From contig JAPOQK010000044.1 of assembly GCA_026710795.1 (NCBI GenBank), forward strand, positions 1 to 57,530: 57,530 nucleotides of DNA, given 5' to 3'. Below are positions 17,622 to 27,331 of the stretch, one piece after another. Each line of letters begins with the position of its first letter. Position 1 is the stretch's first letter. Source of the stretch: Candidatus Poribacteria bacterium (GTDB lineage Bacteria > Poribacteria > WGA-4E > WGA-3G). The notes beneath the pieces were generated by a model, which saw nothing but the letters and a program-made list of their open reading frames with translations, made no database searches and was not told the origin of the DNA. The position numbers and the translations under genes were made by a program.

Positions 17622-18389
17622 TTAAATATAACCTTTTAATGTCTTGTAAGCAGTTTCAGCGTCTATATGGAAGTTGTCAAATTTACATTCACAAGAGATA
17701 CGACCCTCGTACCCAGCATTCTTTAATGCAATAAAGAAATCAGTGAAATCAAAGTCGTCATTCCCAGGATATGACCGTTTGACCGGTTCTGCAATATGGA
17801 CATGTGCTAACCAGTCAGCGGCATCAACAATGTTTTGCAATGGCTCATTCTCCTGCCAAATATGATATAGGTCAGCCAACGCCTTTATACCTTTTCTGTT
17901 AACGCGTTTTGCCATCGCGAGTCCATCGGCAACAGTGCGTATTATGTTTCCTTCTTTTTTACAAATTGGTTCAACAACAATTATAATTCCGTATGTTTCT
18001 GCATGGTCTGCAGCCATATCAAGAAATTCAGCGATCTGTGTTAATGCGCGCTCCTCTGAATATCCTTCCTCCAGATTCCGAGAACCACTGCTACCATAAA
18101 CAATAATTTCTCCACCAATTTCGCTTGCCCGACGACATGCCGTTTCCACATAGCGTGACAAACGTGATGAATCAACCGTAGTTCCAACAACTCGCAAGTC
18201 ACCAGGTATAAATCCTGCATAAGCTTCGGGTTTAAGAGGTGCCTCTGCTACGCGTTCTTTAATTTTTTGAAAATCATCTTCAGTTTGCTCGGGTATGAGT
18301 GCGCTTCTCACACCTAACTCAATATAGTCGTATCCTACCTCTGCAAGCCGATTTACATTATCTAAACTGGTGCATATTCCGAACCGCAT
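17622..18389 (-). CDS. Sugar phosphate isomerase/epimerase family protein
   Basis: A 255-residue TIM barrel of the xylose-isomerase-like superfamily. It has the MRFGICTS start, YDYIELGVRSAL, a metal-site IIVVEPI, then ALADLYHIW, LAHVHIAEP and ISCECKF. The metal ligands (Glu, Asp, His, Glu) appear complete. AAGGAG precedes ATG. It lies inside a unit of unrelated housekeeping genes (uppS, protease, rsgA), which gives no clue to the substrate. Confidence 0.85.
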   Translation of the reverse strand: MRFGICTSLDNVNRLAEVGYDYIELGVRSALIPEQTEDDFQKIKERVAEAPLKPEAYAGFIPGDLRVVGTTVDSSRLSRYVETACRRASEIGGEIIVYGSSGSRNLEEGYSEERALTQIAEFLDMAADHAETYGIIIVVEPICKKEGNIIRTVADGLAMAKRVNRKGIKALADLYHIWQENEPLQNIVDAADWLAHVHIAEPVKRSYPGNDDFDFTDFFIALKNAGYEGRISCECKFDNFHIDAETAYKTLKGYI

Positions 18390-18408
18390 GTATAACTCCT
18401 TTGTATAA

Positions 18409-19527
18409 CTATGTGCCTACAAAAAGCAAACGTAATAAATATTCACACATAACGATTAATAGTGCGACAAAGAAAGTCTTGAAAAAGCCGTTGAGTTCAA
18501 CTTTCTTTATCGCTACATTGGTAATTCCAAGCAAGAAAGCTAAAAAGACTATATATGCGGGAAATTTGACAGCATAAGATAAAAGATCCAAAATACATTT
18601 CTCACATCCCAAAGCATGCCCAATACCTTTAGGTGGAGTGGATGCAAGAATTGACTTTATTCCTAACGGAAAAGAATCAGTCCTGACGATTGCTGTAGAA
18701 ATCGTTTTAACTGACCCGAATCCAATTGCAACTCCTATTGCTGTTGACCAATTCTCAATTTTTACCATTGGTAAAAACCAAATGACAGCAAATGTCGCGA
18801 TACTCAATGTTAGCAAAATAGTGGCATATCCCAGTTCTCTTTTATTTTTTGAAGACGCATTATTGGGAAACGGATTCACAGGACCAATTTGATTCAATAG
18901 AGTTCTCAGAAAGTTAACAGGAATAGCAAAGTTTAGATTTTGTCCGTCGTCTCTTGTTTCAGATACAATACCAATTACTTCACCAAAACGATTAACAACT
19001 GCCCCACCACTGCTTCCACGCGATATTGCGGCGGTAAACTGAAGGACTTCATCTTGTATACGGGCAGTACCACGTGCTTGGATATTACTTATCTCTCCAG
19101 ATGAAAATGTGCCTTCAAAACCACGAGGATTACCAACAGCATATACAATTTCACCTACTCTCACATTGTCGCTATTTCCAATTGGAAGTGTTGGTGCATT
19201 TAGGTTTCTTACCTTCACAATTGCAAGATCATGTTTATTATCTATTGCTACTGTTCCTTCTATTTCATGTCGTGCTTCCGTTCCCACTAACTTTGCGGTT
19301 CCACTCTTGACACCATCAATAACATGAAAGTTTGTTACCACGAGTCCATTCCCCACAAAGAATCCGCTCCCTTGTGATGTCCTACCATTCATATCCATTA
19401 ATTCTAATAAAACGGATGATTCCTTCGTCTTTTGTGCAATCACTTCAGGTGTTTGTGCATCTACCAATGAAACGACGATTAGAAACAGCATTACCACAAA
19501 AGGAAAACAGATTGATGTTTTATTCAT
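18409..19527 (-). CDS. HtrA-like S1C serine protease with C-terminal membrane segments, no PDZ
   Basis: A 372-residue protein with a signal or anchor helix (residues 8-24) and a trypsin-like domain. The catalytic triad is complete: H68 (TNFHVID), D100 (NKHDLAIVKV) and S173 (ISRGSSGGAVV). Instead of the PDZ domains of DegP/HtrA, the C-terminal third has about three hydrophobic helices (ILLTLSIATFAVIWFLPM and two near the end). Start 19527 follows GGTGG. A longer frame to 19692 would overlap uppS by almost 150 bases and lacks a ribosome site. It probably cleaves envelope proteins. Confidence 0.8.
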   Translation of the reverse strand: MNKTSICFPFVVMLFLIVVSLVDAQTPEVIAQKTKESSVLLELMDMNGRTSQGSGFFVGNGLVVTNFHVIDGVKSGTAKLVGTEARHEIEGTVAIDNKHDLAIVKVRNLNAPTLPIGNSDNVRVGEIVYAVGNPRGFEGTFSSGEISNIQARGTARIQDEVLQFTAAISRGSSGGAVVNRFGEVIGIVSETRDDGQNLNFAIPVNFLRTLLNQIGPVNPFPNNASSKNKRELGYATILLTLSIATFAVIWFLPMVKIENWSTAIGVAIGFGSVKTISTAIVRTDSFPLGIKSILASTPPKGIGHALGCEKCILDLLSYAVKFPAYIVFLAFLLGITNVAIKKVELNGFFKTFFVALLIVMCEYLLRLLFVGT

Positions 19528-19543
19528 ATCATCTTCACCACCT

Positions 19544-20356
19544 TTATTTCCCAAAACGTCGTTTTCGATGACTATAGTCCCGTATTGCACGTAAAAAATC
19601 AATCTTTCTAAATGAGGGCCAATATGTATCACAAAAATAAAATTCTGAGTAAACACTCTGCCATAGGAGGAAACCGGATAGACGCACCTCACCGCTTGTC
19701 CTAATAATTAACTCTGGATCAGGAAGATTTGAAGTATATAGATATGGACTAATTTTATCAACACTTAATTCTTCAACGATCTGTTTTGTATCTTTTCCAC
19801 TCTCAATTTCTGCTTTTAAATGTCCTCTGAAAGCTTCAATTATTTCCTCGCGTCCACCATAAGCCACAGCCACGTTTAATATAAATTTGTCATAGTTTTT
19901 GGTTGCTTCCTCCGCTTGCCGTATAGCCTCCTGAAGACTTTTCGGTAAACGTTCAATCTGTCCCATTGCCCGTACCTTTATCTGATTTGCGTGCAGTCCC
20001 TTGATAGTGACTAATTCGCGCATTTTTCTTTCAATTAAACCCAATATACCTTCCACTTCATCGTCTGCACGCTTAAAGTTATCAAGAGAAAAGATCCAAA
20101 TAGAGAAGATTTCTACACCGAGTTCATCGCACCAATGTAGAACTTCCTCAAGTTTATCAGCCCCTTCGTAGTGTCCTTTAATTATATTATCTAACCCACT
20201 TGCCTTGGCATAGCGTCGGTTTCCATCAAGAATCACACCTATATGGCGCGGAATCTTCCACGTACCTGCTTCTGCTTCAAGTCGTTTTTGATACGCTCTA
20301 TAAAACTTTTTTTCAGCTTGGTGTTTGAGAAATCTAAAAGGATTCATGCGATTCAC
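19544..20356 (-). CDS. uppS: Isoprenyl (undecaprenyl) diphosphate synthase
   Basis: A 270-residue cis-prenyltransferase making the polyprenyl carrier for peptidoglycan and other glycans. Visible motifs are HIGVILDGNRRYAK with the catalytic Asp, FSLDNFKRADDEVEGI, and RTSGEVRLSGFLLWQ followed by YSEFYF. Most bacterial enzymes read DGNGRWA; DGNRRYAK resembles the archaeal and eukaryotic type. About 30 extra residues precede the motif. It is the first gene of a five-gene minus-strand unit, 16 bases before the protease start. Confidence 0.92.
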   Translation of the reverse strand: MNRMNPFRFLKHQAEKKFYRAYQKRLEAEAGTWKIPRHIGVILDGNRRYAKASGLDNIIKGHYEGADKLEEVLHWCDELGVEIFSIWIFSLDNFKRADDEVEGILGLIERKMRELVTIKGLHANQIKVRAMGQIERLPKSLQEAIRQAEEATKNYDKFILNVAVAYGGREEIIEAFRGHLKAEIESGKDTKQIVEELSVDKISPYLYTSNLPDPELIIRTSGEVRLSGFLLWQSVYSEFYFCDTYWPSFRKIDFLRAIRDYSHRKRRFGK

Positions 20357-20404
20357 TTTATAGGTAGATCAGAATAGTCAACGTCAATATAGAACATCAA
20401 TTGA

Positions 20405-20433
20405 ATTATACCATAAATAGTATGTAAAGAAAA
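20405..20433 (-). promoter_or_regulatory. Extended -10 promoter for the uppS unit
   Basis: On the minus strand a perfect TATAAT is preceded by TGG (extended -10) and, 17 bases further, by a weak TTTTCT. It lies about 50 bases before the uppS start. Confidence 0.5.
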
Positions 20434-20741
20434 AGAGAAACTAAGGGTATGTAAAGATTTTGGCAAAAGGGTGAAAATCTGCTATTTGCTATACACCTGT
20501 CGCCCGCTTGGACTACCATAAAGCATTGAAAACAGATAACATGAATGAAATAGGTGCAATAAATTACGTGATTACAAACGCTCCAACTCAAAGAAAATGT
20601 TTACTATTCTGATTTCAAACCAAAGCTTTATATTCCTTAGTTTAATTCAAAGGTTGACTCGTATTATATGTTAACACTATCAGCAATGTATCTCTTAGTC
20701 GGTAACATCTGAAATTTGAAGTCTCTAATTCTTTGTTCCTG

Positions 20742-20857
20742 AATTGTGAGGTTTTGCCACGTCACAGTGACGTGTTGAATCCAGTCAGGACAAGGAATGT
20801 GACGCGAATTTCGTATTTTTTTTTTGCTCCTTTTTGGTTTTGTTTTTTTCGACCTAT
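20742..20857 (+). repeat. Dispersed repeat R1, copy B (partial)
   Basis: This copy carries the right half of R1: the perfect palindrome CACGTCAC-A-GTGACGTG (20759-20775), AATCCAGTCAGGACAAGG, AATGTGACGCGAATTTCG, a T-rich run and a terminal GACCTA. It has the same orientation as the copy at 40180. The left half is not recognisable, so this is a truncated or decayed copy. Confidence 0.75.
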
Positions 20858-20971
20858 CGCTGTCATTATTAGGAGAAATTCTTTGTCTTCAGCGACTCTG
20901 ATAAGTTTACATAGGTGGAGGCGATCACAGTGTTATCCGACATTGTAAACCTAATGAAAACATACATATTG

Positions 20972-20998
20972 GAGGTCGCTTTGCTCTCTCTGACCTAC
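20972..20998 (-). repeat. GTAG-headed palindrome
   Basis: Read on the minus strand: GTAGGTCAGAGAGAGC then AAAGCGACCTC, a variant of the unit tandemly repeated at 56993-57161. Confidence 0.6.
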
Positions 20999-21150
20999 GA
21001 TCCCCGCTGAATCAACACCGAATGGGAATTTAGTGTTCGGTGGACTAAAACATGCCCAGGACAATTTTTCATTATGCTAAGATTATATACCTCTGGTGTC
21101 TTAAGTTTGTGTTCCTGTGTTGTTGCTTCACCAGAAACATCATCCCTGTT

Positions 21151-21320
21151 AAAGTATCATAATTCGTGATGACGATATGGGATCACATTCTAAACACATG
21201 TTAATTATATAGTGCTTTTTTGTGTATGTCAAGTAAAAAAGTGGAATTTTATATTGGTTATGTATTGGTTGGGTGTTTTTTGTCTGGACCAGAATTTACC
21301 AAATCCACGGTATGAATGCC
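21151..21320 (+). repeat. Dispersed repeat R2, copy 1
   Basis: Shares with 40525-40735 the blocks AATTCGTG, ATTCTAAACACA, GTTAATTATATAGT, a GTATGT/AAAAAGTG segment, TTTGTCTG and CGGTATGAA. No ORF is supported. It lies about 300 bases downstream of R1 copy B, close to the spacing seen at 40 kb (about 100 bases after R1 copy C). Confidence 0.7.
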
Positions 21321-21510
21321 TTCTGTGCTTCTTACTGTTATATTATCAGAATCGCAGAAGGCACAGAGAACACAGAAAGGGACAGTGGTGTATGAATGTT
21401 ATATTCATAGAATTAGCGTTTATGTAGGATAGTATAATTCTGGGTCTTCCTCGTTCTCCATGAATGCCATAAACTTTACACATTTGTGGTATATATGAAA
21501 CCAATCTATT

Positions 21511-23334
21511 CTACTCAGAAACTTCCTTATACCCTTTTGGTAATGGTTTTCCTGCTACGAGAGATGATTTTAAAGGACGTACATGCCTACAACTCCCGCG
21601 GTGTGTAAACCCCGGACAGTCGCATGTTATATCAGCACCAATTACTTCTAATGTGTAATACTTGCCCTTTTGTGAAGAACTTTCTGCATGATAGACAGTT
21701 CGTTTGGGACCTGAGAGAACATTTGCTAAAACACGTATGGCTTCTTCTGAATACGGACGGAGTTGTTTCCGAGTTACCTCTTCAAGATGCGATGCGTTTT
21801 CTTCAAGGTAAGCATTCCCCGCATTCTGAAGTACCTCCTGTATATTGTCCTCCTTAAGTTCAGTTGTTTTAACAGAAAGGACGTTCATCATACGTTTGAG
21901 TTCACTGAGAACATCTAATTTAATTGCTGCTTCACCACCTGGTACCAATATTGAACCTTCAACGATAGAATCCATCAATGCTGCCTTCGTTTCCAAAACT
22001 GTTTTGACAAATGAATCTATTGTACCATTGGCAATCATGTATGTAACATTGACAGTGCCAGTTTGTCCTATCCGATATGCCCGATCCTCAGCTTGCCAGT
22101 GATTTGCTGGAACCCAATCCAAGTCGTTAAACACAACCTGTCGTGCCGCAGTCAGATTAATCCCAACTCCAGCAATGTGCATATTAGCTACAAAAACTCG
22201 TATGTTCTCATCGTTCTGGAACCTATCAACCATGTCCTGTCTCTTATCTGCGGGTATACCACCAAAAACATAAACAGCTCTATCTTTGAAATACTGTCGG
22301 AAACGAGAAATTGTGTTGAGAAACGATGTGAAGATGATAACTTTTTCTCCCTGTTCAAGGGCATTTTCTACGAATTTTAGGGTGTATTTACATTTTGAGA
22401 ATGCAATTGCGCGACGGACCTGGGTGATTCTCCCCATTCCGCCTCCTAAATCAGTTGGATCAATTGACTCATAATAATCTGCGCGTTCTTCCGCATTTAG
22501 TCGTAAAGATTCTGGTAAACCTGCAATCGCCTCTGGTGAATCATATTTTGAAAAGACTTCTTGAACAAATTGATTGTAACGTTGAATAATAAATGGGTGT
22601 AATTCAACATCCATCCATGTTCGGACTTTAGGTGGTAGGTCTAACACTTCATCTTTTGTGCGGCGTAACATTACCCCGTGTAGTTGCACAGTTAATTCTT
22701 CTATATTGCTTGCACCATCTGCCACTAATCCGAAATCTCCCTGATATGCTTCACAGTAACGCTTTGCAAAACTTAGAAAACTCTTTCCAAGTGGATGGTT
22801 TAAAAGTTGTAGAAGTGGAAATAGGTCACGTGGACGATTCGTCATCGGAGTGCCTGTTAGTGCATGTACTACAGGTTCTTCAGTGATCTCTTTGACTAAT
22901 TTTGATGCGTTTTTACTTCGCTGACTTTGGTAGTTTTTTAGGAAATGTGCTTCGTCAAAAACAACACCTTTCCAGTCAAACTCAAGAAGTTGTTCAAGGT
23001 TTTTTCCAAGGATTTCATAGTTGATAACAACCCAATCTTGGAAATCTTTTGAGGGGAGGGGAGTGGGTCCAACGATAGCAGTCTCAGCATTCGGAAGGAC
23101 GATTTCAATTTCGCGTACCCAGTTACGTTTGATTGAGGCAGGACATATTACAAGGTAAGGACCTTCTGGTTCTGCTTCAACCATTGCGAGGATTGATTGA
23201 CGAGTTTTACCTAAGCCCATATCGTCTGCAAGGAGTGCTCTACGACGACCCAATAGGAAAGCAACACCCTCTACTTGGTGTGGAAATAAACGCTGTGCGA
23301 TTTCTTCAGCACGTTCTATCCCTGAGTGCTGCAT
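21511..23334 (-). CDS. SNF2-family ATPase/helicase with C-terminal SWIM zinc finger
   Basis: A 607-residue DNA-dependent ATPase of the SNF2/RapA superfamily. Walker A DMGLGKT is at 38-44, Walker B DEAH at 127-130, motif III ALTGTPMTNR, then the second RecA-like domain with VIIFTSFLNTI and AYRIGQTGTV. The end carries a SWIM zinc-binding motif CDCPGFTHRGSCRH. It is a compact version, as in SMARCAL1-like annealing helicases and bacterial chromatin-remodeller-like proteins. It follows the VWA gene by 34 bases and is last in a long minus-strand unit. Likely role: DNA repair or remodelling. Confidence 0.9.
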   Translation of the reverse strand: MQHSGIERAEEIAQRLFPHQVEGVAFLLGRRRALLADDMGLGKTRQSILAMVEAEPEGPYLVICPASIKRNWVREIEIVLPNAETAIVGPTPLPSKDFQDWVVINYEILGKNLEQLLEFDWKGVVFDEAHFLKNYQSQRSKNASKLVKEITEEPVVHALTGTPMTNRPRDLFPLLQLLNHPLGKSFLSFAKRYCEAYQGDFGLVADGASNIEELTVQLHGVMLRRTKDEVLDLPPKVRTWMDVELHPFIIQRYNQFVQEVFSKYDSPEAIAGLPESLRLNAEERADYYESIDPTDLGGGMGRITQVRRAIAFSKCKYTLKFVENALEQGEKVIIFTSFLNTISRFRQYFKDRAVYVFGGIPADKRQDMVDRFQNDENIRVFVANMHIAGVGINLTAARQVVFNDLDWVPANHWQAEDRAYRIGQTGTVNVTYMIANGTIDSFVKTVLETKAALMDSIVEGSILVPGGEAAIKLDVLSELKRMMNVLSVKTTELKEDNIQEVLQNAGNAYLEENASHLEEVTRKQLRPYSEEAIRVLANVLSGPKRTVYHAESSSQKGKYYTLEVIGADITCDCPGFTHRGSCRHVRPLKSSLVAGKPLPKGYKEVSE

Positions 23335-23368
23335 GGAATGTCCCTTATTTCATTTTTACCCAGATACT

Positions 23369-24337
23369 TTACCTATCAACCAACCAGAAATCACCCTTAC
23401 TGACAATACTGAGTTGTTTTAACATCACTGCCCCTGGAAAATTCGGTGCCATACCAATGCCCATAGCAAAGATATGACCGTTTCCTTTTGCATGTTCACC
23501 TACGAGTTTTAGGTCTGGAGCAGTAATACTCGTGGGTATTCCATCACTAAATAGGACAACAATTGTCGGAGATAACTTTACCATTTCTGTCAACGCTGTT
23601 AGCATGTCATGTTCATTAACATCTGAATGGATTTGTGATTTTATGTTGGTTAAATATGTAGAGGAATCTTCTACTGTCTTTTCTGTAACAAGTATATATT
23701 CCTCTTGATATACTACCAGTTCTCCACTAAATGCGATGATGTTAAAACTATCGTGTGGTTCCAGGAAAGTTAGCGAATCCCGCATGAGGTCTATTATCTT
23801 TTTCAGTTTATAATCAGGCAAATCCTGTAGACTGGAAGATAAGTCGATGCAGTAGACAATGCGTTGTGGACCCTCCTGTGATTCAATAAACTTAACTAAT
23901 CGACTTTTAAAACGTTCTGGTGTCTTAGGTTTTTTCTTTATGGGTTGTTCAACACCTCTACGTATAGGTGCGGGTCCTTTAAATTCAATATTAGTCGGAC
24001 CGGGTGTAACACTCTCATTCAGATTTACTTTCTCAAAAGGTCTAAATTCAGTCGGTTCAGCAGCAGAAACAACACCTTGTCGCGATGTAGGTTGATTACT
24101 TGTTAATATTTTCAATTGGGGTTGATTCGTGCTGTGTGTGGTTTCTTTACGGATTTCAACGCGTTTTGGGGGTGTTATTCTTTTGGTTTTCGGTTCTTCG
24201 ACAGTAGTGAAGATTGCATCCATACTATCTGCACGGTGGCTTGGAATAACGTTAAACCAGTAAAAGAAACCGATTATGCCTATTATAAGATGTAACGCAA
24301 CTGAAATGAGTAAAGAACCACTTGATCTATATTTCAT
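23369..24337 (-). CDS. Membrane-anchored VWA-domain protein
   Basis: A 322-residue protein with one N-terminal membrane helix (about 9-29) and a basic, Pro-rich linker (30-135). The C-terminal von Willebrand A domain has the MIDAS segment YCIDLSSSLQD (DxSxS) and VVLFSDGIPT. The last two residues are DR. VWA domains bind metal-dependent protein ligands, often at the envelope. It starts 14 bases after mmsA, without a clear ribosome site, so it may be coupled. The linker resembles TonB/TolA-type Pro-Lys linkers. Confidence 0.8.
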   Translation of the reverse strand: MKYRSSGSLLISVALHLIIGIIGFFYWFNVIPSHRADSMDAIFTTVEEPKTKRITPPKRVEIRKETTHSTNQPQLKILTSNQPTSRQGVVSAAEPTEFRPFEKVNLNESVTPGPTNIEFKGPAPIRRGVEQPIKKKPKTPERFKSRLVKFIESQEGPQRIVYCIDLSSSLQDLPDYKLKKIIDLMRDSLTFLEPHDSFNIIAFSGELVVYQEEYILVTEKTVEDSSTYLTNIKSQIHSDVNEHDMLTALTEMVKLSPTIVVLFSDGIPTSITAPDLKLVGEHAKGNGHIFAMGIGMAPNFPGAVMLKQLSIVSKGDFWLVDR

Positions 24338-24351
24338 TATACATCGTTATC

Positions 24352-25809
24352 CTAATTCCATCTCTCCACAACAACCTTCTTCTGGGTAAAGAAATCAACT
24401 GCATCCCAACTCTGACCGTGTAAATCACCGAAAAAGCTATCTTTCCAACCGCTAAACGGGAAAAATGCCATAGGTGCAGCAACACCGATGTTTATTCCGA
24501 TATTCCCAATCTGTGCTTCATAACGAAATTTACGTGCAGATGCACCGCTGCTGGTAAAAAGACATGCCATATTTCCGTAACTACCACTATTAATCAGGTT
24601 AATTGCGTCGTCTATTGTTTGAACATGGATAAGTCCTAATACCGGACCAAAGATTTCTGTTTTGGCAATTTCCCCTTCTGGGTCTATATTACCAAGGACA
24701 GTTGGTCGTATGTAATTTCCGTTTTCACACCCGCTTATTTTCGGATAACGTCCATCAACAAGGACACGTGCCCCTTCTTCTATACCAGACTGGATAACAC
24801 TCTCAATTCGTTTACGACTTTCCTGAGTAATGACAGGACCCATTTGGACACCATCATCTAAACCATTACCCACAACCCTGTCTGTGGCTGTATCGCTGAT
24901 TGCTTGTGTGAACCAGTTTTGTGCCCCTCCGACAGTAAAGGCAAGTGAAGCAGCAAGACATCGCTGACCAGCACATCCAAATGCACTATCTGCAGTTGCA
25001 TTGACAGTGAATTGTGGATCGGCATCTGGTAGGACAATCAGTGGATTTTTCGCACCACCTTGGCACTGAACTCTTTTGCCATGTGCAGCAGCTTTTGCAT
25101 AAATTGCTTTTGCAGTATCAGTCGAACCGACAAAACTGATAGCACGGATTTCAGGATGTTCTAAGATAGCATTCACGGTCTCCTGTCCACCGTTAACGAG
25201 ATTGACAACACCTTCCGGCAAACCAGTTTGTTCCAGTAGTTGGAATATCTTCTGCATGGTAAGTGGCACTTTTTCTGATGGTTTGACGATGTATGTATTC
25301 CCACAAGCGATTGCATACGGTAGAAACCAGAAAGTAATCATCCCTGGAAAATTGAACGGAGCGATAACTGCACAAACCCCGACAGGTTGTCGAATCATAA
25401 ACTCGTCAATGCCGGAAGCAATATCTTCTAAATTAGTGCCTTGCATGAGCGTAGGTATGCCACATGCCACCTCAACGTTTTCTATAGCACGCCGCATTTC
25501 GCCTTTTGCTTCAGAGACAGTTTTACCACACTCCATCGTAATTGTCTGTGCTATATCGTCTATATTTTCCTCAAGTAGATTTTTCAATTTAAAGAGATAT
25601 TGCACACGTTGGACTGGAGGGGTTCGTCTCCATTCATCAAAAGCGTTTGATGCTGCAGTTGCAGCTTGATTCACCTCTTCTACAGGTGATAGAGGCACTT
25701 GTGCTAAGACTTCACCGGTAGCGGGATTGGTTACATTCAACTGATCTGATGCTTCAGATTGCATCCATGTGTTGTTAATATAGTTCGGAATCTGTGCTTG
25801 TTGATTCAT
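24352..25809 (-). CDS. mmsA: CoA-acylating methylmalonate-semialdehyde dehydrogenase
   Basis: A 485-residue aldehyde dehydrogenase of the MmsA/IolA type. It oxidises methylmalonate or malonate semialdehyde to propionyl- or acetyl-CoA at the end of valine or myo-inositol breakdown. It has NYINNTW at the start, [16 protein letters not shown], the catalytic Cys in [19 protein letters not shown] and the diagnostic end [16 protein letters not shown]. Inositol breakdown would fit the many sugar isomerases and Gfo/Idh enzymes in the window, but no other inositol gene is certain. Confidence 0.92.
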   Translation of the reverse strand: MNQQAQIPNYINNTWMQSEASDQLNVTNPATGEVLAQVPLSPVEEVNQAATAASNAFDEWRRTPPVQRVQYLFKLKNLLEENIDDIAQTITMECGKTVSEAKGEMRRAIENVEVACGIPTLMQGTNLEDIASGIDEFMIRQPVGVCAVIAPFNFPGMITFWFLPYAIACGNTYIVKPSEKVPLTMQKIFQLLEQTGLPEGVVNLVNGGQETVNAILEHPEIRAISFVGSTDTAKAIYAKAAAHGKRVQCQGGAKNPLIVLPDADPQFTVNATADSAFGCAGQRCLAASLAFTVGGAQNWFTQAISDTATDRVVGNGLDDGVQMGPVITQESRKRIESVIQSGIEEGARVLVDGRYPKISGCENGNYIRPTVLGNIDPEGEIAKTEIFGPVLGLIHVQTIDDAINLINSGSYGNMACLFTSSGASARKFRYEAQIGNIGINIGVAAPMAFFPFSGWKDSFFGDLHGQSWDAVDFFTQKKVVVERWN

Positions 25810-25872
25810 TAAAATACCTTATTTGGTCAGTTTCCTGAAAGGAAATAAGAAGCAGAAATAGTCTTTAACATA

Positions 25873-27288
25873 TTAGTTTTTCTTTGCAAAGAGCTCAAGT
25901 ACTTTCAGTTGTTCTATAGCAGCCGTGACCTGAGGATCATGTATAATTTCATCTTTGATATTTTTAGTTTCCAAGGCAATAGCGTATTTTATGCCAATAT
26001 CGCTAAGAATAATCTGTTCCTCAGTAAGTGCATCTGTCAATCGTCTGTAGGACCGTAGTATTTTTGCAGCTTGACGGTCTTCACGGGGTGCGTGTTCAGC
26101 AGCAAAAAGTTTTTCTAAAACATCATCACCGTTTTCCTCAATAAAGGTTTTTACTTTTTGATGATTCCTCAATTTTATCTGCATTCGCTGTTCTGCCTGA
26201 CTAAAATACGCAGTTTCAACATCCGGTATTATACCGACTTTGTGAATGTCCACACCATTAGGTGTAAAATAATGTGCAACAGTTAATTTTACAGCAGCTT
26301 TTGAATCACTCAGTGAAAACACCTTCTGTACAGAAGCTTTTCCGAATGTTTGACTTCCCATGACAAGCCCTCTACGGTGATCTCTTATTGCTCCTGCGAC
26401 AATTTCAGAAGCACTTGCACTTCCATTATTGACCAATACAATCAGAGGGAGTTTATCTCTTACAGTGCCGTCCGTGTAGAAAGGATTTCGATCCTCAGCA
26501 TTTTTGCCTTGACTGTATACTACCAGTTGTTCAGGTTCAAGGAAATCGCTTGAAACACTCACAGCAGAACTAAGTAGACCACCAGGGTTAAAACGTAAGT
26601 CAAGGATGATACCACGTATATTGTTTTGTTTGAATTCCTCCAAAGCGTTGTCTACATCGTTTGCAGTTGTTTGCAGAAATGTATTGATTTTGATATATCC
26701 GATTTTATCACCAATCATTTCTTTTTCTACACTTGGTATACGAATGACTTCACGTGTGATGGTAACTTCTATAGGACTACTGACCTTTGGACGAATTAAG
26801 GTTACTGAGACAGATGTTCCAGGTTCCCCGCGTAGTATATCAACTGCATCGTCAAGCGACATGACAGCAGTTGATTCACCGTCAATTTGGCTGATAATAT
26901 CACCGCTTTGCACACCAGCGAGTGCTGCAGGATTACCCTTGAATGGTGTGATAACTGTAATTATGTCATCACGCATACCAACGGTCATGCCGACACCACC
27001 ATAATTGCCTTGGTTCTGTGTGCGAAATGCAATATAATCTGGTATAAATTGACTATAAGGATCCAAAGTACGAAGCATTCCTTTGATTGCCCCTTCCATC
27101 TGTTCTTTTTTATCAGGGTTCTCAAGGTATTGCTGTTCAATAATCGCTAATATTTCAGAAAAAAGTGCAATGTTTTCGAGTAATACATTATTATCGGTAT
27201 CCGCTTCATCAGCAAAGATACTATCCATCGGAAGAATAACAAAGGTGAGAATTGTAATCACCATGCTAAGTACCAAATATTTTTTCAT
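25873..27288 (-). CDS. C-terminal processing peptidase, S41 family
   Basis: A 471-residue CtpA/Prc-type protease. It has a signal peptide (2-26), then a PDZ domain (about 95-180; GGVGMTVG, AALAGVQSGDIISQIDG). The S41 catalytic core contains LDLRFNPGGLL, the Ser in NNGSASASEIVAG (Ser 292) and the Lys in TFGKASVQ (Lys 317). It acts outside the cytoplasmic membrane, trimming C termini of envelope proteins. Start 27288 is six bases after GGAG; an ATG four codons earlier sits on that ribosome site. Confidence 0.92.
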   Translation of the reverse strand: MKKYLVLSMVITILTFVILPMDSIFADEADTDNNVLLENIALFSEILAIIEQQYLENPDKKEQMEGAIKGMLRTLDPYSQFIPDYIAFRTQNQGNYGGVGMTVGMRDDIITVITPFKGNPAALAGVQSGDIISQIDGESTAVMSLDDAVDILRGEPGTSVSVTLIRPKVSSPIEVTITREVIRIPSVEKEMIGDKIGYIKINTFLQTTANDVDNALEEFKQNNIRGIILDLRFNPGGLLSSAVSVSSDFLEPEQLVVYSQGKNAEDRNPFYTDGTVRDKLPLIVLVNNGSASASEIVAGAIRDHRRGLVMGSQTFGKASVQKVFSLSDSKAAVKLTVAHYFTPNGVDIHKVGIIPDVETAYFSQAEQRMQIKLRNHQKVKTFIEENGDDVLEKLFAAEHAPREDRQAAKILRSYRRLTDALTEEQIILSDIGIKYAIALETKNIKDEIIHDPQVTAAIEQLKVLELFAKKN

Positions 27289-27331
27289 TTTTGACTCCAT
27301 TCAAATGTATAGTAGAGATATATTCCCAATT

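Larger units (their letters stand above)
20858..21510. other. Noncoding, repeat-bearing gap before the SNF2 gene
   Basis: About 650 bases with no supported gene. It holds a GTAG-headed palindrome (20972-20998) and repeat R2 (21151-21320). The rest is low-complexity AT-rich sequence. It has the same order of elements as the gap at 40121-41094. Confidence 0.5.

Noticed and set aside
19528..19692. Upstream extension of the HtrA-like protease
   Set aside because: It overlaps uppS, has no ribosome site and would bury the signal peptide behind 55 residues.
20733..21427. Two 71-codon frames in the gap before the SNF2 gene
   Set aside because: They run through repeats R1 and R2, with no ribosome site and no recognisable protein features.
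20357..21510. tRNA or other structured RNA gene in the long gaps (also 40121-41094 and 56671-57483)
   Set aside because: I looked for cloverleaf features such as GGTTCGA-type arms and found only the palindromic repeats.
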